A stretch of 38,414 nucleotides of DNA from the NCBI RefSeq assembly GCF_009765685.1, contig NZ_LMUY01000155.1, forward strand, positions 4,404 to 42,817, written 5' to 3'. The stretch is from Acidisphaera sp. L21 (GTDB lineage Bacteria > Pseudomonadota > Alphaproteobacteria > Acetobacterales > Acetobacteraceae). The notes below the pieces were generated by a model. The model had not been told where the DNA came from. It did no database searches and saw nothing but the letters and a program-made list of their open reading frames with translations. Made by a program: the position numbers and the translations under genes. How positions within the stretch are numbered: position 1 is the stretch's first letter; every line of letters starts with the position of its first letter. This document shows positions 8,342 to 16,214 of the stretch, in pieces.

Positions 8342-8522
8342 GTCGGTATCCTAATTCCAGGAGCGAAGTATGCCGTTGGACGCCGCGGGGTCGCAAACGC
8401 CAAGGGCGCACAGCAGGCTGGAGATCTCACAAGGTACTCGAAGATCGAGTGATAATGCTTTGATGTTCCATAATATCAATTATGCGAGTTTCCGAGGCTC
8501 CGGTTGGCGGCCTCTCGCTGGG
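8342..8522. promoter_or_regulatory. AT-rich intergenic region with three small inverted repeats
   Basis: This 181-base gap separates two minus-strand genes. It contains ACTCG-5-CGAGT at 8436-8450, CATAAT-4-ATTATG at 8469-8484, and GAGGC-11-GCCTC at 8494-8514, close after the heptosyltransferase stop. The last could slow transcription but has no T tract. The first two lie where a promoter or operator for the 447-residue gene would be expected. No experimental or consensus support is available from sequence alone. Confidence 0.3.
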
Positions 8523-9773
8523 CTACTCGGCGGCGAGCATCCGGTCGAGTGTTGCCAGCACGTGTTCGGTCGTAATCAGCCGGGTGCACTCGAACTGGCG
8601 CGGCGTCCCAGCGTGGCGCGGGCACCACAGGAAATCCTTGTGGTCGAATTGGAATTTCGGGTCGTTCCAACAGCTATTGCACGCGTGCCAATTATGGATG
8701 CGGTAGGGCGTGTGGAACTCGTTGATCGGATGGGTGAAGCCGCTGATCATCAGCACCTTTGTCCCGGCCGCCCAGGCCAGCCAGGACAGACCGCTGGACA
8801 GGCCGATAAAGCCGGCGGCATGGCGCAACCATCGCGCCCGCTCGGTCAGCGGGCGGTCGCCGGTCTGGTTCTCCGCCCCGTGTGGAATGTGAGTCCACAC
8901 AAGGCCACTGCCGTGTACGGATTTCTGGTCGATGCAGATCACCCGGTAGCCCCGCTCCTTCAATCGAGTAATCACGGCGCTCCAGCCATTCGGGTTGTTC
9001 CAGTATTTGCATTGGCTGGAGCTTTGGACGCCGATGCAGACATAGGGTTCGGCGATCGGGCGCGTGTCGTCCGGCAGGGCGATGGCCGGCGGCCATTCCG
9101 CCGGGTCGACGCCCAGGATGTAGGCTGCGGTGCGGTGCAACCCGACCAGACGAAAATCCGTCGGCTGCCAGACCGAATCCGCGTCCTCGAAGAACAGGCC
9201 CATGCTGTAGGTCGCGTAAAAGCGGTCGACATCCAATGCCTCGTGGGTGACGAAATCGATGTCGGGATAGGCGTCGCGGAACAGGGGGATGATCAGCTGG
9301 GACATGGCGCAGGTCAGCCGGCATCCGTGCGTCTGTTGGAAGCGGACGGCATAGGGAAACCAACCCATGGTGTCGCCCAGCGTGCCGATTGGGAATTGGA
9401 CCAGCACCGGGCGGTCGCGCGCGTCGTAATCGTGCTGCAGCACGGCGTCCTCGCCGGCCCATATCTCGATGCGGAAGCGGACGAACCAGCGCTTGCTGCT
9501 GTGGATCATGCCCTGCTGCACCGTCGTTTCGAACAGGATGTTGCCGGTATCCAGATCGCGCAGCCGCACCCGCCAGGGCTTCGCAACCTCCCGCGCCGGC
9601 AGCACCACCCGGCAGCCGAGATTGAAGTCGTAACGGATGCCATGCGGCCCGTGCTGCGTGGGGATGGAAGCGGCGGGGGGATAGGCGGGCTTGTCCTTGG
9701 GCGTGTCCAGCAGGGGCGCATCGGTTGTGGGGATTGCTGGCTCGGCGGAGACGACCTGGCTCAAGACAGGCAC
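8523..9773 (-). CDS. Autotransporter strand-loop-strand O-heptosyltransferase (TibC/AAH-like)
   Basis: A 416-residue cytoplasmic glycosyltransferase. It resembles the bacterial autotransporter heptosyltransferase family (TibC, AAH), which adds heptose from ADP-heptose to Ser residues of beta-helical autotransporters. The core contains LVQFPIGTLGDTMGWFPYAV, a donor-site-like segment GVQSSSQCKYWNNPNGW, and SSGLSWLAWAAGTKVLMISGF. Near the C-terminus four Cys are spaced as CNSC, LWC and FEC, matching the iron-finger Cys set described for TibC. Length is close to TibC. The start is unclear: the first good codon is a GTG at 9773, with no strong ribosome binding site and a Pro/Ala-rich leader of about 45 residues. 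No autotransporter gene is next to it, so the acceptor protein is unknown. Confidence 0.85.
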   Translation of the reverse strand: MPVLSQVVSAEPAIPTTDAPLLDTPKDKPAYPPAASIPTQHGPHGIRYDFNLGCRVVLPAREVAKPWRVRLRDLDTGNILFETTVQQGMIHSSKRWFVRFRIEIWAGEDAVLQHDYDARDRPVLVQFPIGTLGDTMGWFPYAVRFQQTHGCRLTCAMSQLIIPLFRDAYPDIDFVTHEALDVDRFYATYSMGLFFEDADSVWQPTDFRLVGLHRTAAYILGVDPAEWPPAIALPDDTRPIAEPYVCIGVQSSSQCKYWNNPNGWSAVITRLKERGYRVICIDQKSVHGSGLVWTHIPHGAENQTGDRPLTERARWLRHAAGFIGLSSGLSWLAWAAGTKVLMISGFTHPINEFHTPYRIHNWHACNSCWNDPKFQFDHKDFLWCPRHAGTPRQFECTRLITTEHVLATLDRMLAAE

Positions 9774-9921
9774 GCGCCGCGAGTGGTGATGGGCATGGGC
9801 AATTGAGTGTCTTCCCGACCGGTGGGGCTAATAGGCCGTTCTATCCGCGGGAGATGCCATTGCAACGGAGGCCGAGCGTTCTTCTGCCGGATGTCACGCA
9901 ATCGTCGCACGGATGACGTCA

Positions 9922-10686
9922 TTATGGGGACGACGGCTGCCGCATCGTGGGGAAGCACAGGGTGCGGCCATCTGCATCCCAAATCCGGATCGGGCGGCCG
10001 TAGGTTTCGCTCAGCCGCGCCTCCGTCAGGGTTTCGGCGACGGCGCCGGCATGGTGGATGCCGCCGTGGGACAGCACCAGCACCGTATCGGCCACCAGAA
10101 ATGCATGGTCCGGGTCGTGGGTGGTCATCAGCACGGTCAGGCCCTCATCGGCCAGGCCGCGGGCCAGTTCCAGCACCCCGGCCTGGTTGGCGAAATCGAG
10201 ATGGGAGGTCGGCTCGTCCAGGATCAACAGCGCCGGCTCCTGGGCCAGGGCGCGGGCGATCATCACCATCTGGCGCTCCCCGCCGCTCAGTTCGGGGTAT
10301 AGGCGGGGTGCCAGGTGGCCGATGCCGAGCCGGGCCAGGGCGCGGTCGACGATGGCGGCATCCTGGCGACCCGGCGCGGCGGTCCAGGACAGATGAGGCG
10401 CGCGGCCCATTTCCACGATCGTGCGCACGTCGAAGGCGAAGACCGGCTGGTCGCTCTGCGGCACGAACCCGACCGAGCGGCCTGGCGCCGGGGCGGCACC
10501 ATCCAACAGGATGGTGCCGGAGGACAGCCGTTCCAACCCAGCCAGGCAGCGCAGCAAAGTCGATTTGCCGACGCCGTTCGGGCCCAGCACGCACAGCACC
10601 TGCCCCCGCTGCATGCCGAAGTTCAGGCCCGAGAAGATCGATGTGCCGCCGCGATAGGCGAAGCTGGCCGCCGTCACTGCCAGCAT
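9922..10686 (-). CDS. FecE/BtuD-type ABC importer ATP-binding protein
   Basis: A 254-residue cytoplasmic ATPase of the iron-siderophore/heme/B12 (FecCD-partnered) class. It has Walker A GPNGVGKST (from residue 35), the ABC signature LSGGERQMV, Walker B LLILDEPT, and the H-loop His in TTHDPDH. It powers import with the permease and binding protein encoded just upstream. The ATG at 10686 overlaps the permease stop as TGATG; a TTG nine bases upstream is less likely. The substrate class is uncertain: FecCD-like importers carry ferric siderophores, heme, cobalamin or, in the MolABC case, molybdate and tungstate. The ModA-like gene divergent from this operon makes an oxyanion worth considering. Confidence 0.93.
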   Translation of the reverse strand: MLAVTAASFAYRGGTSIFSGLNFGMQRGQVLCVLGPNGVGKSTLLRCLAGLERLSSGTILLDGAAPAPGRSVGFVPQSDQPVFAFDVRTIVEMGRAPHLSWTAAPGRQDAAIVDRALARLGIGHLAPRLYPELSGGERQMVMIARALAQEPALLILDEPTSHLDFANQAGVLELARGLADEGLTVLMTTHDPDHAFLVADTVLVLSHGGIHHAGAVAETLTEARLSETYGRPIRIWDADGRTLCFPTMRQPSSP

Positions 10687-11686
10687 CAGGCCCAACCCAG
10701 CCGGGCGCGGCGCAGCAGCAGGGCGAAAACGGGCGCGCCGACGATCGCGGTCAGCACGCCGATGGGCAATTCGGCCTGGGTGACGGTGCGGGCCAGGTCG
10801 TCCACCAGCATGAGGTAGCAGGCGCCAATGGCGGCGGAGGCCGGCAGCACCCGGCGGAAATCCGCGCCCACCAGGATGCGCGCGGCATGCGGGATGACGA
10901 GGCCGACCCAGCCGATGATCCCCGCCGCCGCCACGGTGGAGGCCGCGATCAGGGTCGAGGCGAGGATGATCACGGCGCGCAGCACCACCACGTTGACGCC
11001 GAGGCTGCGTGCCTCCTCATCACCCAGGGCCAGCAGGTTCAGGCGCCATTTCAGCGCCCACAGCGCGGCAGCACAGGGCACGAACAGCCCCAGCAGCACC
11101 CAGACATCCCGCATGGTGACGCCGGAAAGCGAGCCGAGCAACCAGAACTCGATGACCGGCAGTTTGCTTTCCGGGTCGGCAGCGTATTTCAGCAGCGACA
11201 GCAATGCGGTGAACAACGCGCCGACGACGATGCCCGACAGAATCAGCACCAATGTCGGCGTCGTGCGGTAGGACCGGCCCAGCAGGAAGCACATGCCCAC
11301 CGCCAACAGCCCGAACAGGAAGGCGCAGATCTGCACGGCGCCGGGTTGCGGCAGGTAGATGATGGCCAGGGCCGCCCCGAACCCGGCGCCTGCCGACACG
11401 CCCAACACAAACGGCGAGACAAGCGGATTGCGGAAGACGCCCTGGTAGCAGCGCCGGACAGCGACAGCCCGGCACCCACCAATGCCGCCGCGGCGATGCG
11501 CGGCAGGCGGACGTTCATCACGATGGAATGGATCGTCGCGTCACCCGGCGAGGTCGATTGCAGCAGGCCTGCCCAAAGCTGCCGCAGCACGTCCAGCAGG
11601 GCCACCGGATAACGCCCGATCAGGAACGAGGCGAGGAAGATGGCGACGACGCATCCGGCCAATACGCACGGCCAGCGGCGGCGCAC
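10686..11686 (-). pseudogene. FecCD-family ABC importer permease, broken by a one-base frameshift
   Basis: The GTG at 11686 directly follows the binding-protein stop codon. The N-terminal part reads normally through NVRLPRIAAAALVGAGLSLSGA and then loses sense. From about 11447 the downstream frame continues the family consensus as YQGVFRNPLVSPFVLGVSAGAG and stays open to the stop at 10686. One base appears to be missing at 11447-11449, in what should be an Ala codon before the TAC Tyr codon. If repaired, the protein would be about 333 residues with the usual 8-10 membrane helices. Both halves are otherwise intact and conserved, so this is either a very recent inactivation, a sequencing or assembly error, or, less likely, programmed frameshifting. 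The run here is not homopolymeric. Confidence 0.85.
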
Positions 11687-12733
11687 TTAGTTCGGGCCTA
11701 TGTAGGAAACGCCATAGAAGGTGCGATAGAAACGGTCGACCGTCGCCTGCATGTCGATGTCGGCAAAGCGGTCTGGATAGAGTTTCTTCGCCATCCACAA
11801 CTCGCCCAGCGCCAGGGCCTCCGGCAGCGGATAGCCCCAGGGCTTGACGTATTCCGGCGTGATGTCGATCCGGTTGTCGCGCACGGCCGTAATCGGCTTC
11901 CAGGCGGCGGCGGTGCGAATGGCGTCCGCCACCGGGGCATAGCGGTCCTGCACGAAGATCACCTGCGGATCCCAGCGCAAGATGTCTTCCATCGACACCT
12001 TGGCCGCGCCGCGAACACCGTCGGCGACGTTGTGGCCGCCGGAACGGGCCATGATGACGCCGGTATATTTGCCGGCGCCGTAGGTGTTCAGGTCGGGGTT
12101 GGCCATGTACAGGCGCACGCGCTGATCGGGCGGGATGCCGGCGATGCGTTGTTCCACCAGGTGCCGCCCGGCGAAGGCAGCGGCGAGCAGATTTTCCGCG
12201 CGGTCCGGCGTGCCCAGCACGGACCCGATCAGCCGCACGCCGTCCTTCAGGCCCTCGGCATAGGCGGTATCGTCATCGGCGAAGGTCGGGTTCAGCTTGG
12301 CCTTGTCGATCCCCTCCCCCTTTGCCAGCGAGATCACGACCACCGGCAAGCCCGCCGCCGAGATCTGCTGCACCATGGCGGCGGGGGCGTAGTTGGTGAC
12401 GAACACCACATCCGGATGCAGAGCGAGCAGCGACTCGATATTCACGGTGGTGAGGTCGCCGGGGGTGGGCAGCTTGGTCAGCGCCGGGTCGATGCGGTCT
12501 AGGCCGGGGATGAGGCTGGGCCAACTGCGCAGGACGCCGACCAGGCGGTCGCCGGCGCCCAGTTCCAGGATGATGTCCAGCGCCTGGTGCTGCAACGCCA
12601 CGACCCGCTGTATATGCATCGGCAGGGTGATTTTGCGGTCGAGTTGGTCGGTGACGACGTGGCTGTCTTGCGCGCGGGCTGCCTCGTGCGCCCCCAACAG
12701 CAGGACCAGGGAAAGCAGGGTGCGGCGGAACAT
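11687..12733 (-). CDS. FecB/BtuF/MolA-type periplasmic binding protein of ABC importer
   Basis: A 348-residue class III (helical-backbone) solute-binding protein. The signal peptide is MFRRTLLSLVLLLGAHEAARA, with cleavage before QDSHV. The first domain has the typical VTDQLDRKITLPMHIQRVVAL opening and ALHPDVVFVTNY; the second has the WDPQVIFVQDRY segment and ends with GELWMAKKLYPDRF. Its frame is open a further 57 codons upstream, but the signal peptide fixes the ATG at 12733. It is the first gene of the importer operon, followed immediately by the permease and ATPase. Ligand candidates are iron chelates, heme, corrinoids or molybdate/tungstate; nothing in the sequence settles which. Confidence 0.92.
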   Translation of the reverse strand: MFRRTLLSLVLLLGAHEAARAQDSHVVTDQLDRKITLPMHIQRVVALQHQALDIILELGAGDRLVGVLRSWPSLIPGLDRIDPALTKLPTPGDLTTVNIESLLALHPDVVFVTNYAPAAMVQQISAAGLPVVVISLAKGEGIDKAKLNPTFADDDTAYAEGLKDGVRLIGSVLGTPDRAENLLAAAFAGRHLVEQRIAGIPPDQRVRLYMANPDLNTYGAGKYTGVIMARSGGHNVADGVRGAAKVSMEDILRWDPQVIFVQDRYAPVADAIRTAAAWKPITAVRDNRIDITPEYVKPWGYPLPEALALGELWMAKKLYPDRFADIDMQATVDRFYRTFYGVSYIGPN

Positions 12734-12743
12734 GCGATATCCT

Positions 12744-12770
12744 AGGGCTGACGGGGCTGACGGGGCTGTA
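12744..12770. repeat. 9-bp tandem repeat in divergent promoter region
   Basis: Three near-identical copies of GGGGCTGAC occupy 12744-12752 (first base A), 12753-12761 and 12762-12770 (last two bases TA). They lie within the 84-base gap between the divergent start codons of the importer operon and the ModA-like gene, 11 bases from the binding-protein ATG. This position would allow a role in control of either gene, but it could also be simple slippage. Confidence 0.5.
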
Positions 12771-12817
12771 GCGGGTGGGATATAGCGGATGGTGGACCGA
12801 CAGCGCCAGGATACGCC

Positions 12818-13531
12818 ATGACCGAACCATCGCCGCTCCGCATCTTCGCCGCGGGCAGCCTTCGCGCCGCACTGACGGCGCTGCTGGCCCAACACGGGGA
12901 ACAACCGGACATCGTCTTCGGCCCGGCCGGCCTGCTGCGGGAACGGATCGAGGCGGGAGACGTGCCCGACCTATATCTGTCTGCCAATCTGGAGCACCCG
13001 GCCGCCATCGCCACACGACACCCTGGCGCATTGGTGCAGCCCTTCGCCGGTAACAGGCTGGTCGCCCTGGCCCGGCGCGATCTGGGGCTGACAACAGAGA
13101 ATTTCCTGGACCGGCTGATGCTGGACCGGGTGCGGATCGGCACCTCTACCCCGGTGGTCGACCCCAGCGGCGACTATGCTTACCGCCTGTTCGACCGGGC
13201 GGAGGCGGTTCGGCCCGGCGCCAAGGCCAGCCTCGTCGCGCACACCCGCGCCCTGGTTGGCGGGCGCGATGGCGGGCCGCACGGGATGGGGCCGTTCCCG
13301 GTGAAGGCGTTTCTGGAGCGGGGGGATGTGGATGTGTTCATCAGCTACGCCTCCAGCGCTGCGGCCATTGGGGACGGGCTGGATGTCGTGCTACCACCGG
13401 AGAATTTGGCCGTGACCGCGACCTACGGCCTGATCGTGTTGGCGCCGGGGGCAAGGGCATTGGCGGCCCTGATCGGTTCCGCCGAGGGGCAGGCTGTGCT
13501 GGGTCGCTTCGGCTTTCTACCGGCGTCGTAA
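12818..13531 (+). CDS. ModA-like extracellular-type binding protein without signal peptide
   Basis: A 237-residue protein of the molybdate/tungstate-binding (ModA) type. The opening LRIFAAGSLRAAL matches the ModA start FAAxSLxxAL, PDLYLSANLEHPAAI matches the ADVFxSAxxxxM block, and it closes with GLIVLAPGARA through GRFGFLPAS, like ModA C-termini. It begins only seven residues before the fold. No in-frame upstream start adds a leader, so the protein seems to stay in the cytoplasm unless exported by another route. It is transcribed divergently from the FecBCD-type importer operon and overlaps the convergent TetR gene by 15 bases. Cytoplasmic ModA-like proteins may act as oxyanion buffers or sensors; that is speculation. 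A mis-called N-terminus is the main alternative. Confidence 0.8.
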   Translation: MTEPSPLRIFAAGSLRAALTALLAQHGEQPDIVFGPAGLLRERIEAGDVPDLYLSANLEHPAAIATRHPGALVQPFAGNRLVALARRDLGLTTENFLDRLMLDRVRIGTSTPVVDPSGDYAYRLFDRAEAVRPGAKASLVAHTRALVGGRDGGPHGMGPFPVKAFLERGDVDVFISYASSAAAIGDGLDVVLPPENLAVTATYGLIVLAPGARALAALIGSAEGQAVLGRFGFLPAS

Positions 13532-14092
13532 TCCATCCATCAATATGTGCAGCACGCGGCCCGACCGGGCCTGCCAATCCGGGGACGCCGGGGCGGAGTA
13601 GATGCCGCCCAAGGCGTGCATCACGTCCGAGGCGTCCACATCGGCACGGATCGTGCCATCGCGCTTGGCCGCCTCCACCATGCGATCCAGCATCCGCGGG
13701 AAGCCACCCTTCGCCACCGCTTGCAATTCCGGGTTGTCCTGCAACAGGGTCATCAGCCCGGCGCCCAGACCGCGCTTGGTCGCCAGATAGTCCAGGCTGC
13801 GGTGCAACCACTGGGCCAACGCCTCGTCGGATGGCAGGGTGTTGGACAACTCGTCGGCCACGGCGTTCAGCGCCTCGGTTTCGTTGCGGTAGACGACGCC
13901 GATCAGGGCGTCTCGCGTGGGGAAGTGGCGGTAGAGCGTGCCGATGCCGACCGCGGCCTCACGCGCGATGTCCTCCAGGGGGACGGTGACGCCGCGATCG
14001 GTGAACATGCGCGTGGCCACGGCCACCAGCCGGTCGCGGTTGCGGCGGGCGTCGGCCCGCAGGGTTGGTGCTGTTGGGAGGGTCTGCGTCAC
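13517..14092 (-). CDS. TetR/AcrR-family transcriptional regulator
   Basis: A 191-residue DNA-binding regulator. The N-terminal helix-turn-helix is clear at about residues 30-60: FTDRGVTVPLEDIAREAAV then GIGTLYRHFPTRDALIG. The C-terminal ligand-binding half resembles the SbtR-like group, with EALAQWLHRSLDYLATKRG and MLDRMVEAAKRDGTIRADVD. I chose the GTG at 14092 because the upstream extension runs into the neighbouring small gene and lacks TetR character. Its 3' end overlaps the ModA-like gene convergently by 15 bases. Possible targets are the adjacent small membrane protein and hydrolase genes on the same strand, but no operator could be identified. Confidence 0.9.
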   Translation of the reverse strand: MTQTLPTAPTLRADARRNRDRLVAVATRMFTDRGVTVPLEDIAREAAVGIGTLYRHFPTRDALIGVVYRNETEALNAVADELSNTLPSDEALAQWLHRSLDYLATKRGLGAGLMTLLQDNPELQAVAKGGFPRMLDRMVEAAKRDGTIRADVDASDVMHALGGIYSAPASPDWQARSGRVLHILMDGLRRR

Positions 14093-14099
14093 GTGAAGC

Positions 14100-14321
14100 C
14101 TAGCGCCCTGTGGCGTGCCCAATGAAATAGCCAAGAACGCCCCCCGCAGCGCCGACGATGGCCGCCGTCGCAAGTATCGCCTGGATGATCACGCGCTGGG
14201 GATCTAGGCGCCAATCCTGCTGGCTCTTGCGGGTCTGCGCTTCCTTCAAGTCGATACCAGCCTTCATCTGCGCGCGTTTCCAAGTGAGCTCGAGTTGTTC
14301 CTGTCCGGTCGTAATCGGCAT
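14100..14321 (-). CDS. Small single-span membrane protein, unknown
   Basis: A 73-residue protein with a charged N-terminal half rich in Lys, Arg, Glu and Gln (likely helical), followed by a hydrophobic segment at about residues 45-68 (IIQAILATAAIVGAAGGVLGYFIG) and a short HATGR tail. This suggests a single helix in the inner membrane with a soluble N-terminus. The ATG at 14321 has only a weak ribosome binding site. It lies seven bases upstream of the TetR gene and 27 bases downstream of the hydrolase stop, so the three may be cotranscribed. Function is unknown. Confidence 0.65.
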   Translation of the reverse strand: MPITTGQEQLELTWKRAQMKAGIDLKEAQTRKSQQDWRLDPQRVIIQAILATAAIVGAAGGVLGYFIGHATGR

Positions 14322-14348
14322 ATGGGCATTCTAGCACGATGTGTCCTA

Positions 14349-15185
14349 TCAATCGCTCAGAAACCCCAGGATGGCGGCATTGAAGGCTGCCGAATTCTGC
14401 AGAAAAGCGAAATGGCTTACGTTCGGCAGGATGAGCAATCGAGCGCCTGGGATGGTCGCAGCCATGTGCTCGGTATGGGTGCGGTTGATCGCCTCGTCGT
14501 GGTCGCCATCCACGACCAGCACCGGAGACTTGATCGTCCGCAGCGTCGCGTCGGTCCAATGCGGCTGCTGCGCCCACATCTTGCTGATTTGCGTCACGAA
14601 CGCCTTGTAGCCATGGGGCGTGGGGGAGAGGGCGGCGTATTCGTGCCCGGCGCGGGCGATGTAGGCGGCGAAGACAGGGTTCTTTCCGACGTTCGGCTTC
14701 ACCCCCGAGGTGTCGGTGTTGGCGGCGAAGGCGAATACCCTGCCGGTGCGCGCCGGGTAGCGCAGGGCCATGTCGAGGCCGATGATCGCACCGTCGCTCC
14801 ACCCGACGACGTCCACCTTCGGCAGCTTCAGGAGGTCCAGCAGGGCAATCACATCGTCCGTCATCAGGTCGTAGCCGTAGGGGCGGGCATCGGCGGTGCT
14901 GCGCCCGTGGCCGCGGCTGTCCATGACGATGACCATGTGGTGTCGCGCCAGCGCGGGGATTTGGTCGCCCCAGTAATCGGCATTGGCCAGGCCGCCATGC
15001 AGCAGGATGACCGGCGCACCGTTGCCGTAGACGGCGTAGTGGATGCGGATGCCATCGAGCGGGGCGTCGCCGATTTGGGATGTGGGTATCGCGGCGGGCG
15101 TGGGCGGCAGTGTCTGCCATGGCGGCGCTGCCTGGGCGCAAACGGCCGACAGCACCAGCAGCAGCGACAGCACGCATCGACGCAT
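14349..15185 (-). CDS. Secreted alpha/beta-hydrolase fold protein
   Basis: A 278-residue hydrolase with a Sec signal peptide (MRRCVLSLLLVLSAVCAQA). The fold signatures are the oxyanion loop LLHGGLAN (61-68), the nucleophile elbow VGWSDG with Ser130, a likely acid Asp230 in VVDGDHD, and His258 in PNVSHFAF. Relatives include esterases, proline iminopeptidase-like and epoxide or lactone hydrolases acting outside the cytoplasm. Substrate is not predictable. The start is well supported: the ATG at 15185 follows a strong GGGGAGG ribosome binding site and the signal peptide begins there. It is divergent from the HpnL gene, whose start lies 26 bases away, so the two promoters must overlap this gene or the short gap. 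Confidence 0.9.
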   Translation of the reverse strand: MRRCVLSLLLVLSAVCAQAAPPWQTLPPTPAAIPTSQIGDAPLDGIRIHYAVYGNGAPVILLHGGLANADYWGDQIPALARHHMVIVMDSRGHGRSTADARPYGYDLMTDDVIALLDLLKLPKVDVVGWSDGAIIGLDMALRYPARTGRVFAFAANTDTSGVKPNVGKNPVFAAYIARAGHEYAALSPTPHGYKAFVTQISKMWAQQPHWTDATLRTIKSPVLVVDGDHDEAINRTHTEHMAATIPGARLLILPNVSHFAFLQNSAAFNAAILGFLSD

Positions 15186-15211
15186 CACCACCCTCCCCTT
15201 GCGGCGCCAGG

Positions 15212-16213
15212 ATGGCCGATCCACCCGATGGGCGCTATGACCGGCGGGTGAAGCGGATCGTGGCGGTGGCGTTGTGTGCGGGAGTGCTGCTGCTGATCCT
15301 GCTCGTATGGGCGGGCGGGGCGGAGGCGGTTTGGCACAGCGCCCGGCTGGTGGGCGCCGGCGGCTTTGCCGCGGTGACTGGGGTGCATCTGGCGCTGATG
15401 GGCTGCATGGGCACCGCCTGGTGGGTGCTGCAACGCAGCCGGCTACGCGAGTGGCCGAAATTCGCCCTTGGCCGCACCGTCCGGGATTCCGCGGCGGAGA
15501 TCCTGCCGCTGTCGCAGATCGGCGGCTACGTGATGGGTGCCCGCGCCGCTGCATTGGTCGGCGTGCCCGGCCTGTTCGCCGCTGCGTCCACCGTGGTGGA
15601 TGTCACGGTCGAGCTGGCCGCGCAGCTTGGGTACACCGCGGCCGGGCTCGCCTTGCTGGCGCAGCTTCGCCCCGGCTCCGGCTTTGTCGCCCCGGTGCTG
15701 GCGGGGGTGATCGCGATGGCCGGGCTGGTGGTGGCGTTCATCGCGTTCCAGGCCCGGGGTATCGGGGTGGTCGAACGGGTCAGCGCCGGGCTGGCGCGCA
15801 CGCTGTTGGGCCGGGACCTGGCGGATGGCGGCCAGATGCAGGCCCGCATCCACGCCCTGCACACGCATCGCCCGGCGCTGCTGGCTGCCTTCAGCATTCA
15901 CCTGGCCGCCTGGTTCCTGAACGGGTTGGAAACGTGGCTGACCCTGCGACTGATGGGTGTTGGATTGAGCGTCGCCGAGGCGCTGGTCATCGACAGCCTG
16001 CTCTACGGCATGCGCAGCGTCGCCTTCCTAGTGCCCAGCGCGGTTGGTGTGCAGGAGGGCGGGCTCATTCTGCTCTGCGGCTTGTTTGGTGTCGGCGCCG
16101 ACGCCGCACTGGCGCTGTCGCTGATCAAGCGGGCCAGAGATTTAGCGATCGGCGTCCCTGCCCTGCTGGCGTGGCAAATGCTGGAAGGGCGGCGCGCCTT
16201 CGGTCCCGGGTGA
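15212..16213 (+). CDS. hpnL: HpnL-like integral membrane protein (LPG synthase transmembrane family)
   Basis: A roughly 333-residue polytopic inner-membrane protein with about seven or eight hydrophobic helices. It belongs to the lysylphosphatidylglycerol synthase TM region/UPF0104 family and resembles the HpnL group associated with hopanoid genes: VRDSAAEILPLSQIGGYVMG, ALVIDSLLYGMRSVAFLVP and SAVGVQEGGLILL are typical blocks. HpnL is reported to be involved in hopanoid/lipid trafficking or outer-membrane incorporation. Start options are the ATG at 15212 or a GTG at 15248 just before the first helix. Other hopanoid genes are absent here. It converges on the 720-residue methyltransferase-like gene with a single base between stop codons. 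Confidence 0.78.
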   Translation: MADPPDGRYDRRVKRIVAVALCAGVLLLILLVWAGGAEAVWHSARLVGAGGFAAVTGVHLALMGCMGTAWWVLQRSRLREWPKFALGRTVRDSAAEILPLSQIGGYVMGARAAALVGVPGLFAAASTVVDVTVELAAQLGYTAAGLALLAQLRPGSGFVAPVLAGVIAMAGLVVAFIAFQARGIGVVERVSAGLARTLLGRDLADGGQMQARIHALHTHRPALLAAFSIHLAAWFLNGLETWLTLRLMGVGLSVAEALVIDSLLYGMRSVAFLVPSAVGVQEGGLILLCGLFGVGADAALALSLIKRARDLAIGVPALLAWQMLEGRRAFGPG

Positions 16214-16214
16214 G

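Noticed and set aside
9913-9922. Perfect ten-base palindrome ATGACGTCAT
   Set aside because: It overlaps the stop codon of the importer ATPase gene. A single ten-base palindrome is expected by chance in a window this size and no matching second site was seen.
9807-11612. Plus-strand open frame of about 600 codons opposite the importer ATPase and permease
   Set aside because: Antisense to well-supported ABC genes, low-complexity Arg/Gly/Gln-rich product, no ribosome binding site.
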